This document shows, one piece after another, positions 18,702 through 28,568 of a stretch of 64,000 bases of DNA; within the stretch, counting starts at the first letter, position 1; every line of letters starts with the position of its first letter. The position numbers were made by a program, and so were the translations under genes. The stretch comes from Chryseobacterium flavum (GTDB lineage: Bacteria > Bacteroidota > Bacteroidia > Flavobacteriales > Weeksellaceae). The stretch lies in the NCBI RefSeq assembly GCF_003385595.1, contig NZ_QNUE01000001.1, forward strand, positions 411,635-475,634, read 5' to 3'. Under the pieces are notes generated by a model, which saw only the letters and a list, made by a program, of their open reading frames with translations, had not been told where the DNA came from and made no database searches.

Positions 18702-19400
18702 TTATTTTCCAAGTACGAATACTGCAGGAATTTTATGAAGTTCAGGCTTTTGCTTCTGCCACTCCTTTATTGTTTTGGTTTTAATAAACTCATGTTCCGG
18801 ATCATTGATATTGGCAGCAATACATAATCTGGTATTGGGTGATAAAAATTTCACCAGATCATCAAATAGTTGGTTATTTCTGTAAGGGGTTTCCATAAAT
18901 ATCTGGGAATAGCCCGTTTTCTGGACAAGGCTTTCCAGATATAGAATCTGCTTCTTTTTTTCACCTTTATCAATAGGAAGATATCCGTGAAAAGTAAATT
19001 CCTGTCCGTTAAATCCACTGGAAATCAAAGCTAAAATAATAGAAGAAGGCCCTGAAACCGGAATCACCCTGATATTTTTTTCATGGCACCATTTTACGAT
19101 CAGGTTTCCGGGATCGGCAATACAGGGAAGACCTGCTTCTGATAACAGCCCGAAGTCCTGTCCTTTAAGCATCAGTTCCTGAGCCTCTTTGATATCTGCA
19201 CTTTCCGTGTATTTATCTAACAGAAATAACTTCAGATCGGCCTGCTTTTTGTCAGGAGCAAAAAATTTAACAACCTTTCTTGCTGTTTTTTCATTCTCTA
19301 CAAAAAAATAATCCGTCTGCATAATATAATCCCTCAGGACAGGCGAAAAATGAGTTACAGGGGTGTTTTCTGATAAATAAGCGGGTAGTAAAAAAAGCAT
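18702..19400 (-). CDS. RsmI-like SAM-dependent methyltransferase (tetrapyrrole methylase fold)
   Basis: 232 residues. The fold signature is seen as LLSEAGLPCIADPGNLIV near residue 85 and VIPVSGPSSIILALISSG near residue 115, as in RsmI, which 2'-O-methylates C1402 of 16S rRNA. This protein lacks the usual RsmI N-terminus and is a flavobacterial variant; a canonical rsmI may exist elsewhere. It lies 24 bp downstream of the tyrosine phosphatase gene and near dnaA, in one minus-strand cluster. Confidence 0.88.
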   Translation of the reverse strand: MLFLLPAYLSENTPVTHFSPVLRDYIMQTDYFFVENEKTARKVVKFFAPDKKQADLKLFLLDKYTESADIKEAQELMLKGQDFGLLSEAGLPCIADPGNLIVKWCHEKNIRVIPVSGPSSIILALISSGFNGQEFTFHGYLPIDKGEKKKQILYLESLVQKTGYSQIFMETPYRNNQLFDDLVKFLSPNTRLCIAANINDPEHEFIKTKTIKEWQKQKPELHKIPAVFVLGK

Positions 19401-19424
19401 GGATAAGGATTATAATGGGTTAAG

Positions 19425-19883
19425 TTATAAATTATGGGTCTTTAAACGGTCAGCAATGACTTCACAGCCTTTTTCCAATAATTGGAAAACTTTCTCAAAG
19501 TCTTTCATATCACCCCAATAGGGGTCGGGAACCTCTGCATTTCTATGATCTCCGGAAGCTTCTAAAAACAATGATATCTTCTGACGTTGCTGCTCATTTT
19601 CAGCTTTGGAAATAACATCTTCATATACATCAATATCCATACAATAAATCTTATCAAATGTTTCAAAATCATTTCTGGTGATTGGTCTGGATCTTTGTTG
19701 GGAGATATCTATATCATGGTTTGCAGCAGTTCTCACTGCTCTCTTATCAGGATGCTCACCTTCATGCAGAGAAATTGTTCCGGCTGAATCTACAACAAAA
19801 TCATCAGGGACTTTGGTTTTCATAATGTCTTCGGCTAACGGGCTCCTGCATATATTCCCCAAACAAACCATTAATATTTTCAT
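19425..19883 (-). CDS. Low-molecular-weight protein tyrosine phosphatase
   Basis: 152 residues from the ATG at 19883 (MKILMVCLGNICRSP). The longer frame to 19949 adds 22 residues that are not part of the family and lacks support. The catalytic P-loop C-x5-R-S is CLGNICRS at residues 7-14 and the general acid aspartate is in VPDPYWGD near residue 122. It dephosphorylates tyrosine residues, for example on capsule-regulating kinases in other bacteria; the target here is unknown. It is encoded between dnaA and the RsmI-like gene. Confidence 0.93.
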   Translation of the reverse strand: MKILMVCLGNICRSPLAEDIMKTKVPDDFVVDSAGTISLHEGEHPDKRAVRTAANHDIDISQQRSRPITRNDFETFDKIYCMDIDVYEDVISKAENEQQRQKISLFLEASGDHRNAEVPDPYWGDMKDFEKVFQLLEKGCEVIADRLKTHNL

Positions 19884-19978
19884 ATGCTCTTTGATCAGTC
19901 TTATATTAACAAATCTAAATAAAAAATGAAGAATAAAGCTATTCTCCATTTTTATTATTTCAACTAAATTATTATTTT

Positions 19979-21433
19979 CTATTGTTTAATTCTTTCTGTA
20001 AGATCCTTCACGTACTTTTTAACTTCTTTGTCTATTTTTGACACGTCTTTAATAGTATCGCAGGCATACATTACAGTAGAATGGTCTTTACCTCCCATTT
20101 CTTCCCCAATTTTGCTAAAGGTAGAATTGGTGAATTCTTTTGAGAAATACATTGCCAGCTGTCTCGGAAGGGCAATTTCTCTTTTTCTTGTTTTGGATAA
20201 AAGCTGTTCTTTTTTGATTCCGAAATAATCGCAAACCACTTCCTGAATGTAAGGGATATTGATCACTTTCTTCTGGTTGGCAGCAATCCTGTTGATCGTT
20301 TCTTTTAACAACTCTAAGCTCAGATCCGTTTTATAAATTGTAGAATAAGCAATTACGGAGTTAATAATCCCGATCAGCTCCCTAACATTGGTTTTAGCTT
20401 CAGAAGCAAGGAATTCCAGCATATCGTCAGGAAGAACAATTCCGTCTCTGCTTAATTTATTTTCAATAATTCTCTTACGGGTTGTTAAATCCGGAGATTT
20501 AATTTCGGCAGACAGTCCCCATTTGAAACGGGAAACAATTCTGTCCTGAATATCCATAATATCAGCCGGAGCTTTATCAGAAGTCAGGATAATCTGCTTT
20601 CCGTTCTGATGCAGATGATCAAAAATATGGAAGAAGCTATCCTGTGTCGCTGACTTTCCTGATAAGAACTGAATATCATCAATGATCAATACATCTACCA
20701 TCTGGTAGAAATTGGCAAATTCAGTCTGCTTATGAGCTTTTGCCGCAGAAATAAATTGCTGGATAAATTTCTCTGATGACAGGTAAAGAACAACTTTATC
20801 AGGAAACTGGTTTTTTACTTCAAGTCCTACCGCCTGTCCCAGGTGTGTCTTTCCTACTCCATAGCCTCCATAAAGGAACAAAGGATTGAAAGCTGTTGCT
20901 CCCGGTCTTTTGGCAATTGATCTGGCTACAGTAGCCGCAAATTTGTTACTCTCTCCCTCCACATAATTATCAAAAGAGAAATCTGCCTTAAGATTGGAAT
21001 CTATATTTACCTTTTTAATTCCGGGAACCACAAAAGGGTTTACAATATTTGAAGAAAATCCTTGTGGCATCGTTTCCTGCACTTTTGGAGTCGGAACACT
21101 TTTCCCCTTCATATTCATGGTAACAGGTTTCTCTACACCACTGGGTCTGTTTTCCATTACTGAATACCATAATTTCACTCCTTTTCCGATATTTTTTTTC
21201 AGGGCTGCAGAAAGAAGTGATAAATAATTATCTTCTATATATTCTTTATAGAAGTCACTGGGCACAATTAATGTAAGGTTGTTATCAACCAGCGAAAGCG
21301 GTTGAACTTTATCAAATAACAGGTCGAAAGATTTCTCAAGCTTTTTCAAATCAGAATCATCCTCAGCCGCGTTTAAATTGTCACGCATAAACTGAAGACA
21401 CCTCTGCCATATCATCATTAAATTTTCATCCAT
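19979..21433 (-). CDS. dnaA: Chromosomal replication initiator DnaA
   Basis: 484 residues. Domain I is at the N-terminus (IWQRCLQFMRDNL), the AAA+ domain III has Walker A GGYGVGKTH near residue 188 and Walker B VLIIDDIQFL, and domain IV carries the DNA-binding signature GGKDHSTVMYACDTI near the end. It binds DnaA boxes at oriC and opens the duplex. No cluster of TTATCCACA-type boxes is seen in the flanking 116-bp intergenic space, and dnaN is not adjacent, so the origin is not evident here. Confidence 0.98.
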   Translation of the reverse strand: MDENLMMIWQRCLQFMRDNLNAAEDDSDLKKLEKSFDLLFDKVQPLSLVDNNLTLIVPSDFYKEYIEDNYLSLLSAALKKNIGKGVKLWYSVMENRPSGVEKPVTMNMKGKSVPTPKVQETMPQGFSSNIVNPFVVPGIKKVNIDSNLKADFSFDNYVEGESNKFAATVARSIAKRPGATAFNPLFLYGGYGVGKTHLGQAVGLEVKNQFPDKVVLYLSSEKFIQQFISAAKAHKQTEFANFYQMVDVLIIDDIQFLSGKSATQDSFFHIFDHLHQNGKQIILTSDKAPADIMDIQDRIVSRFKWGLSAEIKSPDLTTRKRIIENKLSRDGIVLPDDMLEFLASEAKTNVRELIGIINSVIAYSTIYKTDLSLELLKETINRIAANQKKVINIPYIQEVVCDYFGIKKEQLLSKTRKREIALPRQLAMYFSKEFTNSTFSKIGEEMGGKDHSTVMYACDTIKDVSKIDKEVKKYVKDLTERIKQ

Positions 21434-21515
21434 ATTTGGGCCCCGATTAGTTGTTTGTTAGTAATGTTTTTTAGAAGGACGACAAAGGTCCAATATTTTC
21501 TTTTTAAAAAAAAAT

Positions 21516-21548
21516 ATTGCAGGTATTGATTATTTAAAAATATATTTG
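21516..21548 (+). promoter_or_regulatory. Promoter of the thioesterase gene
   Basis: ATTG (21516-21519), a 21-nt spacer and TATATTTG (21541-21548). The -7 element sits 1 nt before an in-frame ATG at 21550, so that ATG would not be on the transcript; the ATG at 21571 is the better start. Confidence 0.55.
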
Positions 21549-21570
21549 TATGTATAATTTAACACATAAA

Positions 21571-21981
21571 ATGATACATACAACACACTCAATACGAGTA
21601 CGTTACGGAGAAACAGACCCTATGAAATATGTTTACTACGGCAACTATGCCGAGTACTTCGAAATAGGAAGGGTTGAACTCTTCAGAAGCATCGGAATGT
21701 CATACAATGAAATTGAAAACCAAGGAATTTGGCTACCTGTTTCGGAGTATAAAATCAAGTACATCAGACCTGCCTTATATGATCAAAAATTAGAAATTCA
21801 TACCTATATAAAAAAAATTCCGGGAGTGAGAATTGAATTCGAATATGAAATTTACAATGAAGAACATATTAAAATAACTGAAGCCTCTACCACACTCTTC
21901 TTTTTAGATGCCAAAACCAATAAAATAATCAAATGTCCGGATGTACTGATGAAACTAATTCTGGCAAACTGGGAAGAATAA
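21571..21981 (+). CDS. Acyl-CoA thioesterase, YbgC/FadM family hotdog protein
   Basis: 136 residues from the ATG at 21571 (MIHTTHSIRVRYGETDPM). The family signature is RYGETDPMKYVYYGNYAEYFE, in which the aspartate near residue 15 is the expected catalytic residue. It should hydrolyse acyl-CoA thioesters as a cytosolic tetramer. An upstream ATG at 21550 is in frame but abuts the promoter. It lies divergently from dnaA and ahead of pheA. Confidence 0.88.
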   Translation: MIHTTHSIRVRYGETDPMKYVYYGNYAEYFEIGRVELFRSIGMSYNEIENQGIWLPVSEYKIKYIRPALYDQKLEIHTYIKKIPGVRIEFEYEIYNEEHIKITEASTTLFFLDAKTNKIIKCPDVLMKLILANWEE

Positions 21982-22100
21982 GGCCTGAAGACTATTTTTA
22001 CTTTATTTTCAGTTGTTAAACCTCAATCCCAAAGGTGTTTTATATCTGAATAATTTGCACCTTTGCAGTTCAGTTCAACAATATTTTTATCTCAACATTT

Positions 22101-22949
22101 ATGAAGATTGCATTTTTGGGGCCTCATGCCAGTTTTACCCAGCTTGCGGCTGCTCAGCTTTTTCCGGAAGATGAGCTTTTACCACAAGCCAGTATTTTAG
22201 ATTGTTTTAATGCAGTAGAAACCGGAGAAACTATCAAAGCTGTGGTACCTCTTGAAAATTCTATAGAAGGGACCGTTTCAATGACGCTGGATTATTTGTA
22301 TAAAACTCCATCTATTAAAATAGAAGCAGAAGCAGTAATGCCTATTGCACATCACCTGATGATTCATCCGGAAAGCACAATAGAAAATATTGAAAAAATA
22401 TATTCGCACCCACAGGCGTTAGCCCAGAGTTTCCATTTTTTGGATAATCATTATAAAACAATTGCTAAACAGGATTTTTCGTCTACTGCAGCTGCTGCAA
22501 AATATGTTTCTGAAAATAAAGAGCTACCGATTGCAGCCGTTGCAAATCAGTTTGCAGCCAATTTATATGGCTTAAAGATTATTAACCGCAATATTCAGGA
22601 TTTTGAGCAGAATCACACCCGGTTTATTGTTATATCTAAAGAACAGAACACCTATCATAATAACGGGCTTGATGTTTTAGGTGAAAAATCCGGAATGCTG
22701 ATTACTCTTCCTGAAGATCATCCGGGAGGATTACATCAGGTACTGTCAGTTTTTGCATGGAGAAAGATGAATCTTAGCAAGATAGAATCCAGAACGTTAA
22801 AAACAGGATTGGGAAATTACTTCTTCTTCATCAATGTGGTAGGTGAATGGCAGGAAATTTTACATGGAAATGCACTGAAGGAACTTGAATCCATCAATGC
22901 TGAAGTAGATTTCTTAGGTACTTACAAAGAATTTCTTTTGGAAAGTTAG
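22101..22949 (+). CDS. pheA: Prephenate dehydratase
   Basis: 282 residues. It converts prephenate to phenylpyruvate in phenylalanine synthesis. The catalytic domain begins MKIAFLGPHASFTQLAA and has the substrate-binding SIEGTVSMTLD loop and FSSTAAAAKYVS near residue 130. The C-terminal ACT domain (GMLITLPEDHPGGLHQVL) should give feedback control by phenylalanine; its ESRP motif reads ESRT, a small deviation. No chorismate mutase domain is fused. The gene stands alone with a strong terminator. Confidence 0.95.
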   Translation: MKIAFLGPHASFTQLAAAQLFPEDELLPQASILDCFNAVETGETIKAVVPLENSIEGTVSMTLDYLYKTPSIKIEAEAVMPIAHHLMIHPESTIENIEKIYSHPQALAQSFHFLDNHYKTIAKQDFSSTAAAAKYVSENKELPIAAVANQFAANLYGLKIINRNIQDFEQNHTRFIVISKEQNTYHNNGLDVLGEKSGMLITLPEDHPGGLHQVLSVFAWRKMNLSKIESRTLKTGLGNYFFFINVVGEWQEILHGNALKELESINAEVDFLGTYKEFLLES

Positions 22950-22972
22950 CAATTTTATCAGATATCCGACAA

Positions 22973-23001
22973 AAACACTGCCTTTATGGCAGTGTTTTTT
23001 T
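22973..23001 (+). terminator. Rho-independent terminator of pheA
   Basis: AAACACTGCC (22973-22982), loop TTTAT, GGCAGTGTTT (22988-22997), then a run of T. A perfect 10-bp stem. Confidence 0.9.
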
Positions 23002-23302
23002 ATTTTACAAAATTTATAAAACATTGATTTACAGAATATAAACACTTAAAATATGATAAAATTGTTAATATTTAAAAATTTAACAATTCAAAACGAGGAG
23101 ATTTAACATAATTTTTATTAAATTTGATTCATCAATTAAAAAATCACAAAACGTAACCAAATTATGAAACAATGTACAAAAAAATACAAACATATGTTTA
23201 ATAAATAAACAACCATTTAATATTAAACTTATGTAATTCACAAACCGGCAATTCTCATTGCTTTGTCCCTCAAAACAAGAAACTAATTAAAAAAATTCGA
23301 TC
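23002..23302 (+). other. AT-rich leader region of the fibre-like protein gene
   Basis: No coding capacity. It holds an inverted repeat ATTGTTAA (23061-23068) / TTAACAAT (23080-23087), which may be an operator, and TAAATTTG (23119-23126), an exact -7 match that would give a 5' leader of about 170 nt. No -33 TTTG is visible. Confidence 0.4.
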
Positions 23303-24010
23303 ATGAAAACTAAAATCTACAGCTTACTTTTAGCTTGTGCAACCCTACCCTTATTTTCCCAAGTTGGGATCAATACGGCAACCCCAAGTGCAACTTTAGA
23401 CGTAAACGGAAATACAAAAATCCGTACTACCCCTGCAGCCCCGGCATTAACTGGCTACCAGGTTCTTGGTATCAATAGTGCCAACTCAGAAGTATCTACA
23501 ATTGATCCACTGCTAATTTATGCAGCTGCCAATACCAATTCATCAGTATATGCTGCAAAGAAGACTGCTGGAATCAGCCTTTTGAGCCTTGGGCTTTTTC
23601 CTTCTGGATTCAGAGCTGTTAACTTCTTAGCAGCAGAAAGAACTATAGGGTCTGCCAGTTTATTCAGCGACACAGATAATACCTACATAATTCCATCCAC
23701 AGGCGTTTATGCTGTAGGCTTTACATTCCGTTACGGAACCGGTCTCCAGGCTTCATTGTTAGCCAATAATCCGGGAGTTGGTATTGTAAGAACAAGAGCT
23801 GGTGTAGCTACTACTATAGACAGCCGTCCGTTCAGTGGAGCGAACCTGATCCTATTAAGTTTAACGATTTCCGAAAGTTCTCTTAATTCAGTCTATTCCT
23901 TCCAGGCAGGAGACAAAGTTTCATTTGGACTTGTCGGATCAACAGCATTGGACGTAGGTTTATTAGGATCCAGTGTTGCTTCATTCTACATTTACAAGAT
24001 ATCTAATTAG
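23303..24010 (+). CDS. Secreted fibre-like protein with VGINTxxPxATLDVNG repeat start
   Basis: 235 residues. A signal peptide (LLLACATLPLFSQ) is followed by VGINTATPSATLDVNGN, a phrase typical of many secreted Bacteroidota proteins and similar to tail-fibre heads. The remainder is rich in Ser/Thr/Gly with a likely beta jelly-roll (TYIIPSTGVYAVGFTFRYG), comparable to C1q/TNF-like folds. No T9SS C-terminal signal is obvious. It is likely exported to the surface; its role is unknown. Confidence 0.75.
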   Translation: MKTKIYSLLLACATLPLFSQVGINTATPSATLDVNGNTKIRTTPAAPALTGYQVLGINSANSEVSTIDPLLIYAAANTNSSVYAAKKTAGISLLSLGLFPSGFRAVNFLAAERTIGSASLFSDTDNTYIIPSTGVYAVGFTFRYGTGLQASLLANNPGVGIVRTRAGVATTIDSRPFSGANLILLSLTISESSLNSVYSFQAGDKVSFGLVGSTALDVGLLGSSVASFYIYKISN

Positions 24011-24077
24011 TAAAAACATATTGTTAGTTATTTATACGGTTGATCCATCACTGAATTGTGATGGATTAATTTTTGGC

Positions 24078-24085
24078 TATATTTG
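24078..24085 (+). promoter_or_regulatory. Promoter -7 element of the DUF2339 gene
   Basis: TATATTTG matches TAnnTTTG exactly and ends 14 nt before the ATG at 24100. It overlaps the in-frame TTG at 24073, excluding that as a start. Confidence 0.55.
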
Positions 24086-24099
24086 ATAAAAACTATGAA

Positions 24100-26337
24100 A
24101 TGAATGAGTATCTCGTTATCATATTGATCATTGTCATTGTTCTTATTTTCAATAATCTGAATGCTAAAATCAGAAAACTTGAAAAAGAAGTATCAGATCT
24201 GAATGCTAAAATCGGAAAGATTACAGATACAGAAACTTTCAGGGGGAAAACACAGTCTGATAAAAACAGCCTGCCATCACAAACACCGATTGATACACCT
24301 TACAACAAAGAGGAACAGATTCCCGTATCTCATGAAACTCTTCCTGCATCTGATCAGAAAGAATGGATGAGTCCTGTTTTTGATTTTTTAAAACAAAATG
24401 TGCTTACTATTATTGGAATTTTCACTCTTGTTCTCGGAATCGGATACTTTGTCAAGTATGCTATTGATAAAAACTGGATAGGAGAAACAGCCAGAGCCGG
24501 GATAGGGCTTTGTACCGGAGCCGGGATTATTCTTACCGGACACTTTTTACGAAAAAATTATGCTGTCTTTGCTTCAATTATTACAGGAGGAGGAATTGCT
24601 GTTTTATATTTCACTGCTACTATTGCCTTCAGAGAATATCATCTTTTTACACAGAACACAGCCTTTCTCATCACTTCTGTAATTACTGCGGTTTCCATTA
24701 TCCTTTCTTATTATTACAAAAGCGAAGTGCTGATGATTTTCTCATTATTAGGAGGATTTGCCGCTCCTTTAATGATCAGTACAGGACAAAGCAATTATCC
24801 TTTTCTTTTTATTTATCTCAGTCTGTTAAATACAGGAATGCTCGTTGCAGCATACCTGCGGAATTGGAAAAACATCGGATGGACCGCTTTTATTCTCACG
24901 AGCCTTTATTTATTTTACTGGAGTACAGAAAAGCCTGAGCTTTTAACCATTGTATTTTACATGATCAGCTATATAATATTTTACATTTTTGCACTTCAGG
25001 ATTATTTCAAAAAAAATACACTCGCAGTCTTTAGTATTTTAATGCTTGCAATGATCAATTTCTCAGGTATTGTTGGTCCTGTATATATATTTAATGAACT
25101 AGAGCATGAACCTGTTATTATTTTCCCGATCATTTTTGCCTTGGTTAATGCCATCTTTTTTTTCAGAGAAAACATGGAGAAAAACTTTGGAATCCCCTAT
25201 TCTGTTTTTACCGGAATAACTGTAAGCTTAATTACAATAGCTTTTGCCATTCAGTTTAAAGCCCATCTGATTACCAGTGTATGGGCCATAGAAGCCACAT
25301 TACTTCTTTTTATATGGAAAAAGACCGGTCATACTATCTTTAAGAACTGCTTTTACCTTCTCTTTCCACTGTTAATAACAGCACAGATTATTACATGGAC
25401 TGAATATTTCAATGAGAAAAAACTGAATATTATATTTAATCCTGTATTTTTAACAAGCCTGGTCACAGTTATTTCAACAATTACCAATTTATTTTTACTG
25501 AAGAGCACACATAGAGAATCAAGACAAAACAATAATTTTGCAGAAGGATCTATCACAATTGCCAGCTATGGCATTATTTATATCGCATTACTTTCTGAGC
25601 TGACTTACCATATTTCCGGCATGCCGTGGGAAGCGCTCATACATGTAGGACTGATGTTTAGCATCTATTACATTTTTATTCTTTTATTATTAAGAAAAAA
25701 GATGGATCTACCTCCTGTATTTCAGAACATTTTTATTTACTTTTTTCTTTTTCTACTGGGCATCAATTCCTCTGTTTCAGTGTTATCAGTAGTAACCGCT
25801 ATTTTAGCAAAAAAGCTTCATACTGGTTTTTATCTGCTTCATTTTTTTCAGTGGATCCCTTTTATTTATTTATATGTCCGGGTAATCCCGTCTTCGGATT
25901 TTCATAGAACAAAAATTTCCTATTGGGTACTTGCATTGACCGGCGTCATCGTGGTTAGCTGTGGATTACATCATTCATATCTTTTGGTTTTTGCTCAGGA
26001 CACTCCACATTCATATAAAATCAGAGAACATTTTAATATTCTGTATTTACCGATTATCTGGACGATACTGGCCAGTATTTTCATGTATACAGGTTTAAAA
26101 AAGAATATTACAGAATACAGTAAAACCGGCTTTGCACTTATTGGCATTATGGTTCTGAAACTTTATGCTCATGATGTATGGCAAATGGATAATATTTCAA
26201 GGGTTATTGCATTTATTATATTAGGGGTTATTTTATTATTGAGTTCATTTACCTTTCAACGCCTTAAAAATATTATCAAAAATATGGTTGACAAAAAGGA
26301 TCAAAACGATGGGGAAACACAAACACCTCCTGACTAA
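24100..26337 (+). CDS. DUF2339 polytopic membrane protein
   Basis: 745 residues from the ATG at 24100 (MNEYLVIILIIVIVL). A TM anchor and short coiled coil (KIRKLEKEVSDLNAKIGK) lead to the family core, LTIIGIFTLVLGIGYFVKYA near residue 105, followed by more than 20 hydrophobic segments. The family is widespread in the inner membrane of Bacteroidota and Proteobacteria and has no established function. The C-terminal tail is charged (KKDQNDGETQTPPD). It is apparently monocistronic. Confidence 0.88.
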   Translation: MNEYLVIILIIVIVLIFNNLNAKIRKLEKEVSDLNAKIGKITDTETFRGKTQSDKNSLPSQTPIDTPYNKEEQIPVSHETLPASDQKEWMSPVFDFLKQNVLTIIGIFTLVLGIGYFVKYAIDKNWIGETARAGIGLCTGAGIILTGHFLRKNYAVFASIITGGGIAVLYFTATIAFREYHLFTQNTAFLITSVITAVSIILSYYYKSEVLMIFSLLGGFAAPLMISTGQSNYPFLFIYLSLLNTGMLVAAYLRNWKNIGWTAFILTSLYLFYWSTEKPELLTIVFYMISYIIFYIFALQDYFKKNTLAVFSILMLAMINFSGIVGPVYIFNELEHEPVIIFPIIFALVNAIFFFRENMEKNFGIPYSVFTGITVSLITIAFAIQFKAHLITSVWAIEATLLLFIWKKTGHTIFKNCFYLLFPLLITAQIITWTEYFNEKKLNIIFNPVFLTSLVTVISTITNLFLLKSTHRESRQNNNFAEGSITIASYGIIYIALLSELTYHISGMPWEALIHVGLMFSIYYIFILLLLRKKMDLPPVFQNIFIYFFLFLLGINSSVSVLSVVTAILAKKLHTGFYLLHFFQWIPFIYLYVRVIPSSDFHRTKISYWVLALTGVIVVSCGLHHSYLLVFAQDTPHSYKIREHFNILYLPIIWTILASIFMYTGLKKNITEYSKTGFALIGIMVLKLYAHDVWQMDNISRVIAFIILGVILLLSSFTFQRLKNIIKNMVDKKDQNDGETQTPPD

Positions 26338-26440
26338 ACACTTTATTTATAAATAAAATGTAAAACATTTTGAATTTTCATTCACATTTTACAAAAAATA
26401 ACTATATTTATCACGTTTTTAATAGTTACATATTCTGATT

Positions 26441-26869
26441 ATGAAAAAAATATTCTACTCTTTTTTACTCCTGTCATCCGCAACATTATTTGCACAAAAA
26501 AATTCAGCCATAAAGTTTGCTGTTGCCAATGATATTATCGGGACAGTAGATATGTTTAATATGAGAAAAAGCATTGTACAGAGTTCAAAATCATATACTT
26601 CAGCGAATCTTCCGCAGAACTTAAAAAAATACAGTTCTGTATTGACAAATGGTATCACTGAGTATAAGATCAAAAACGGCAATGATCTGGATAAGATATC
26701 TTTAGCATCGCTAAATGCACAGCATGATATCCCAAAGGACACTCCGGTATTGATTGAAGGCTACGAATTTCCTGATACCAGCATAGTAGTATTCGGAGAC
26801 ATTCTGGTAAGAACTGAAGTAAAAGATTATAATGGTAGGAAGACACTCTATATCTCAACTACCAGATAA
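26441..26869 (+). CDS. Small secreted protein of unknown function
   Basis: 142 residues, signal peptide FLLLSSATLFAQ. The mature part has no recognised domain; it is rich in Ser/Asn and ends in a probable beta-rich region (VVFGDILVRTEVKDYNGRKTLYIS). There are no cysteines or membrane segments after the signal. It is likely periplasmic or secreted. A terminator follows, shared with convergent rarA. Confidence 0.65.
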   Translation: MKKIFYSFLLLSSATLFAQKNSAIKFAVANDIIGTVDMFNMRKSIVQSSKSYTSANLPQNLKKYSSVLTNGITEYKIKNGNDLDKISLASLNAQHDIPKDTPVLIEGYEFPDTSIVVFGDILVRTEVKDYNGRKTLYISTTR

Positions 26870-26882
26870 AATATAACCTGAT

Positions 26883-26913
26883 AAAAAAAGATACTGCAGC
26901 AGTATCTTTTTTT
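26883..26913. terminator. Bidirectional terminator between the secreted protein gene and rarA
   Basis: A perfect 14-bp stem: AAAAAAAGATACTG (26883-26896) and CAGTATCTTTTTTT (26900-26913), loop CAG. Runs of A and T on both sides suit both convergent genes. Confidence 0.85.
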
Positions 26914-26916
26914 ATT

Positions 26917-28194
26917 TTAATATTTATTATTCCACTTTTTTTTAAGCTCTTCATAAATTTTCTTTTCTGTAGAATTATTACCTGGTTCATACAGCTTCAC
27001 ATCTTTGATTTCTTCCGGTAAAAAATCCTGATCAATAAAGTTCCCTTCATACGAATGAGCATATTTATATTCTTTACCATAATCCAGATCTTTCATCAAC
27101 TTGGTTGGAGCATTCCTAAGATGAAGCGGAACCGGTAAATTTCCTGTTTTCTTTACTAAAGCCAACGCTTCATTAATAGCCATATAGGTAGAGTTACTCT
27201 TAGGAGACACTGCAAGATACACCGCCGTTTCACTCAATATAATTCTTGCTTCGGGATTCCCTATCACATTCACTGCCTGAAAGCAATTATTAGCTATTAC
27301 CAATGCATTGGGATTGGCCAGCCCGATATCTTCTGCTGCAAGAATAAGCATCCTTCTGGCAATGAATTTAATATCTTCACCACCTGCAATCATTCTTGCC
27401 AGCCAATAAACGGCCCCATTAGGATCACTTCCACGCATGGATTTAATAAAAGCAGAAATGATATCATAATGCTGCTCCCCGTTTTTATCATAAAGAGCCA
27501 TTGTTTCCTGTAGAATCTCAAGCACATTAGCATTAGTAATTTCTTTGACTGCCGAGTTTTTATATTGATTTAAAACCAGCTCAACAGAGTTTATCAGCTT
27601 CCTTGCATCTCCACCCGAATACTGAATCAGAGCTTCTTTTTCATTAATTTTAAAATCTGTTCCTTCATCTTTATTATACCTTTCGGAAGCAATATCAATA
27701 AGTTCTTCCAGCTTTTCATAGCTCAATGCTTTCAAAATATAAACCTGACTTCTTGAAAGCAGAGCTGACACTACCTCAAAACTTGGATTTTCGGTTGTAG
27801 CACCTATCAAAACAATCCATCCTTTTTCTACAGCATGCAATAATGAATCTTGTTGGGATTTATTGAAACGGTGAATCTCATCAATAAATAAAATGGGTGA
27901 TTTACCTGAAAACAAATTCTGTTTCTTGGCATCTTCAATTACATCACGTACATCCTTTACTCCTGAAGAAACGGCCGATAATTTATAAAACTTTCTGCCC
28001 GATTTTTCAGAAATTATTTCTGCCAGGGTTGTTTTTCCTGTTCCCGGAGGCCCCCAAAAAATCAGGGAATTCAGGGTATTATTTTCGATCATTTTCCGGA
28101 TCGTTCCTTTGTCACCTGTAAGATGTTCCTGCCCCAGAACTTCGTCCAGGTTTTTGGGTCTTAATTTTTCGGCTAATGGAATATTCTGGTTCAA
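26917..28194 (-). CDS. rarA: Replication-associated recombination protein RarA (MgsA/WRNIP1 family)
   Basis: 425 residues. AAA+ clamp-loader-like ATPase acting at stalled replication forks. Walker A is [13 protein letters not shown] near residue 46 and Walker B is [11 protein letters not shown] near residue 100; the sensor region [11 protein letters not shown] and the C-terminal RarA domain ([22 protein letters not shown]) are intact. The start is TTG at 28194: [22 protein letters not shown] is the usual family N-terminus and no ATG precedes it in frame. Confidence 0.95.
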   Translation of the reverse strand: MNQNIPLAEKLRPKNLDEVLGQEHLTGDKGTIRKMIENNTLNSLIFWGPPGTGKTTLAEIISEKSGRKFYKLSAVSSGVKDVRDVIEDAKKQNLFSGKSPILFIDEIHRFNKSQQDSLLHAVEKGWIVLIGATTENPSFEVVSALLSRSQVYILKALSYEKLEELIDIASERYNKDEGTDFKINEKEALIQYSGGDARKLINSVELVLNQYKNSAVKEITNANVLEILQETMALYDKNGEQHYDIISAFIKSMRGSDPNGAVYWLARMIAGGEDIKFIARRMLILAAEDIGLANPNALVIANNCFQAVNVIGNPEARIILSETAVYLAVSPKSNSTYMAINEALALVKKTGNLPVPLHLRNAPTKLMKDLDYGKEYKYAHSYEGNFIDQDFLPEEIKDVKLYEPGNNSTEKKIYEELKKKWNNKY

Positions 28195-28280
28195 GGTAAT
28201 TCTATTTTTAAGGTCAATACTTCTGGTTTCAGATCACTGAAACTTCTAACAAAATTAAACTAATTTTAATTTTTTTACCC

Positions 28281-28288
28281 TATTTTTG
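28281..28288 (+). promoter_or_regulatory. Promoter -7 element of yidD
   Basis: TATTTTTG is an exact TAnnTTTG match. It ends 7 nt before the TTG start of yidD, which implies an almost leaderless transcript if it is used. Confidence 0.45.
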
Positions 28289-28295
28289 CATTGTT

Positions 28296-28547
28296 TTGAG
28301 ACCTACATTCAATAAAATCATTACATTTCCATTGGTAATTTTGATAAAATTTTACCAGTGGTTCATCTCGCCGTTACTTCCTAAAAACTGCCGTTATGAA
28401 CCTACCTGCTCTCATTATATGGTAGAGGCCCTGCAGGTTCATGGGATTTTCAAGGGACTTTGGATGGGATTTAAAAGAATTTTAAGATGTCACCCCTGGG
28501 GAGGAAACGGATATGACCCTGTTCCTCCTAAACATAAAAATCACTAA
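28296..28547 (+). CDS. yidD: Membrane protein insertion efficiency factor YidD
   Basis: 83 residues. The family core is [30 protein letters not shown] and [14 protein letters not shown], with the conserved cysteines. It is a small amphipathic protein assisting YidC. The start codon appears to be TTG at 28296: the first in-frame ATG is at residue 41, too late for the family, and [13 protein letters not shown] matches the usual N-terminus. It lies 21 bp ahead of lgt, also a membrane biogenesis gene. Confidence 0.93.
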   Translation: MRPTFNKIITFPLVILIKFYQWFISPLLPKNCRYEPTCSHYMVEALQVHGIFKGLWMGFKRILRCHPWGGNGYDPVPPKHKNH

Positions 28548-28568
28548 CAAACTATTAAATCAATACAC

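Noticed and set aside
21434..21549. Origin of replication next to dnaA
   Set aside because: No group of TTATCCACA-like boxes or AT-rich 13-mers was found in the flanking gap; in Flavobacteriia oriC is often elsewhere.
24510..24938. Overlapping plus-strand frame within the DUF2339 gene
   Set aside because: It is rich in Cys/Tyr/Ser as expected for an out-of-frame reading of a hydrophobic protein; the DUF2339 frame is clearly coding.
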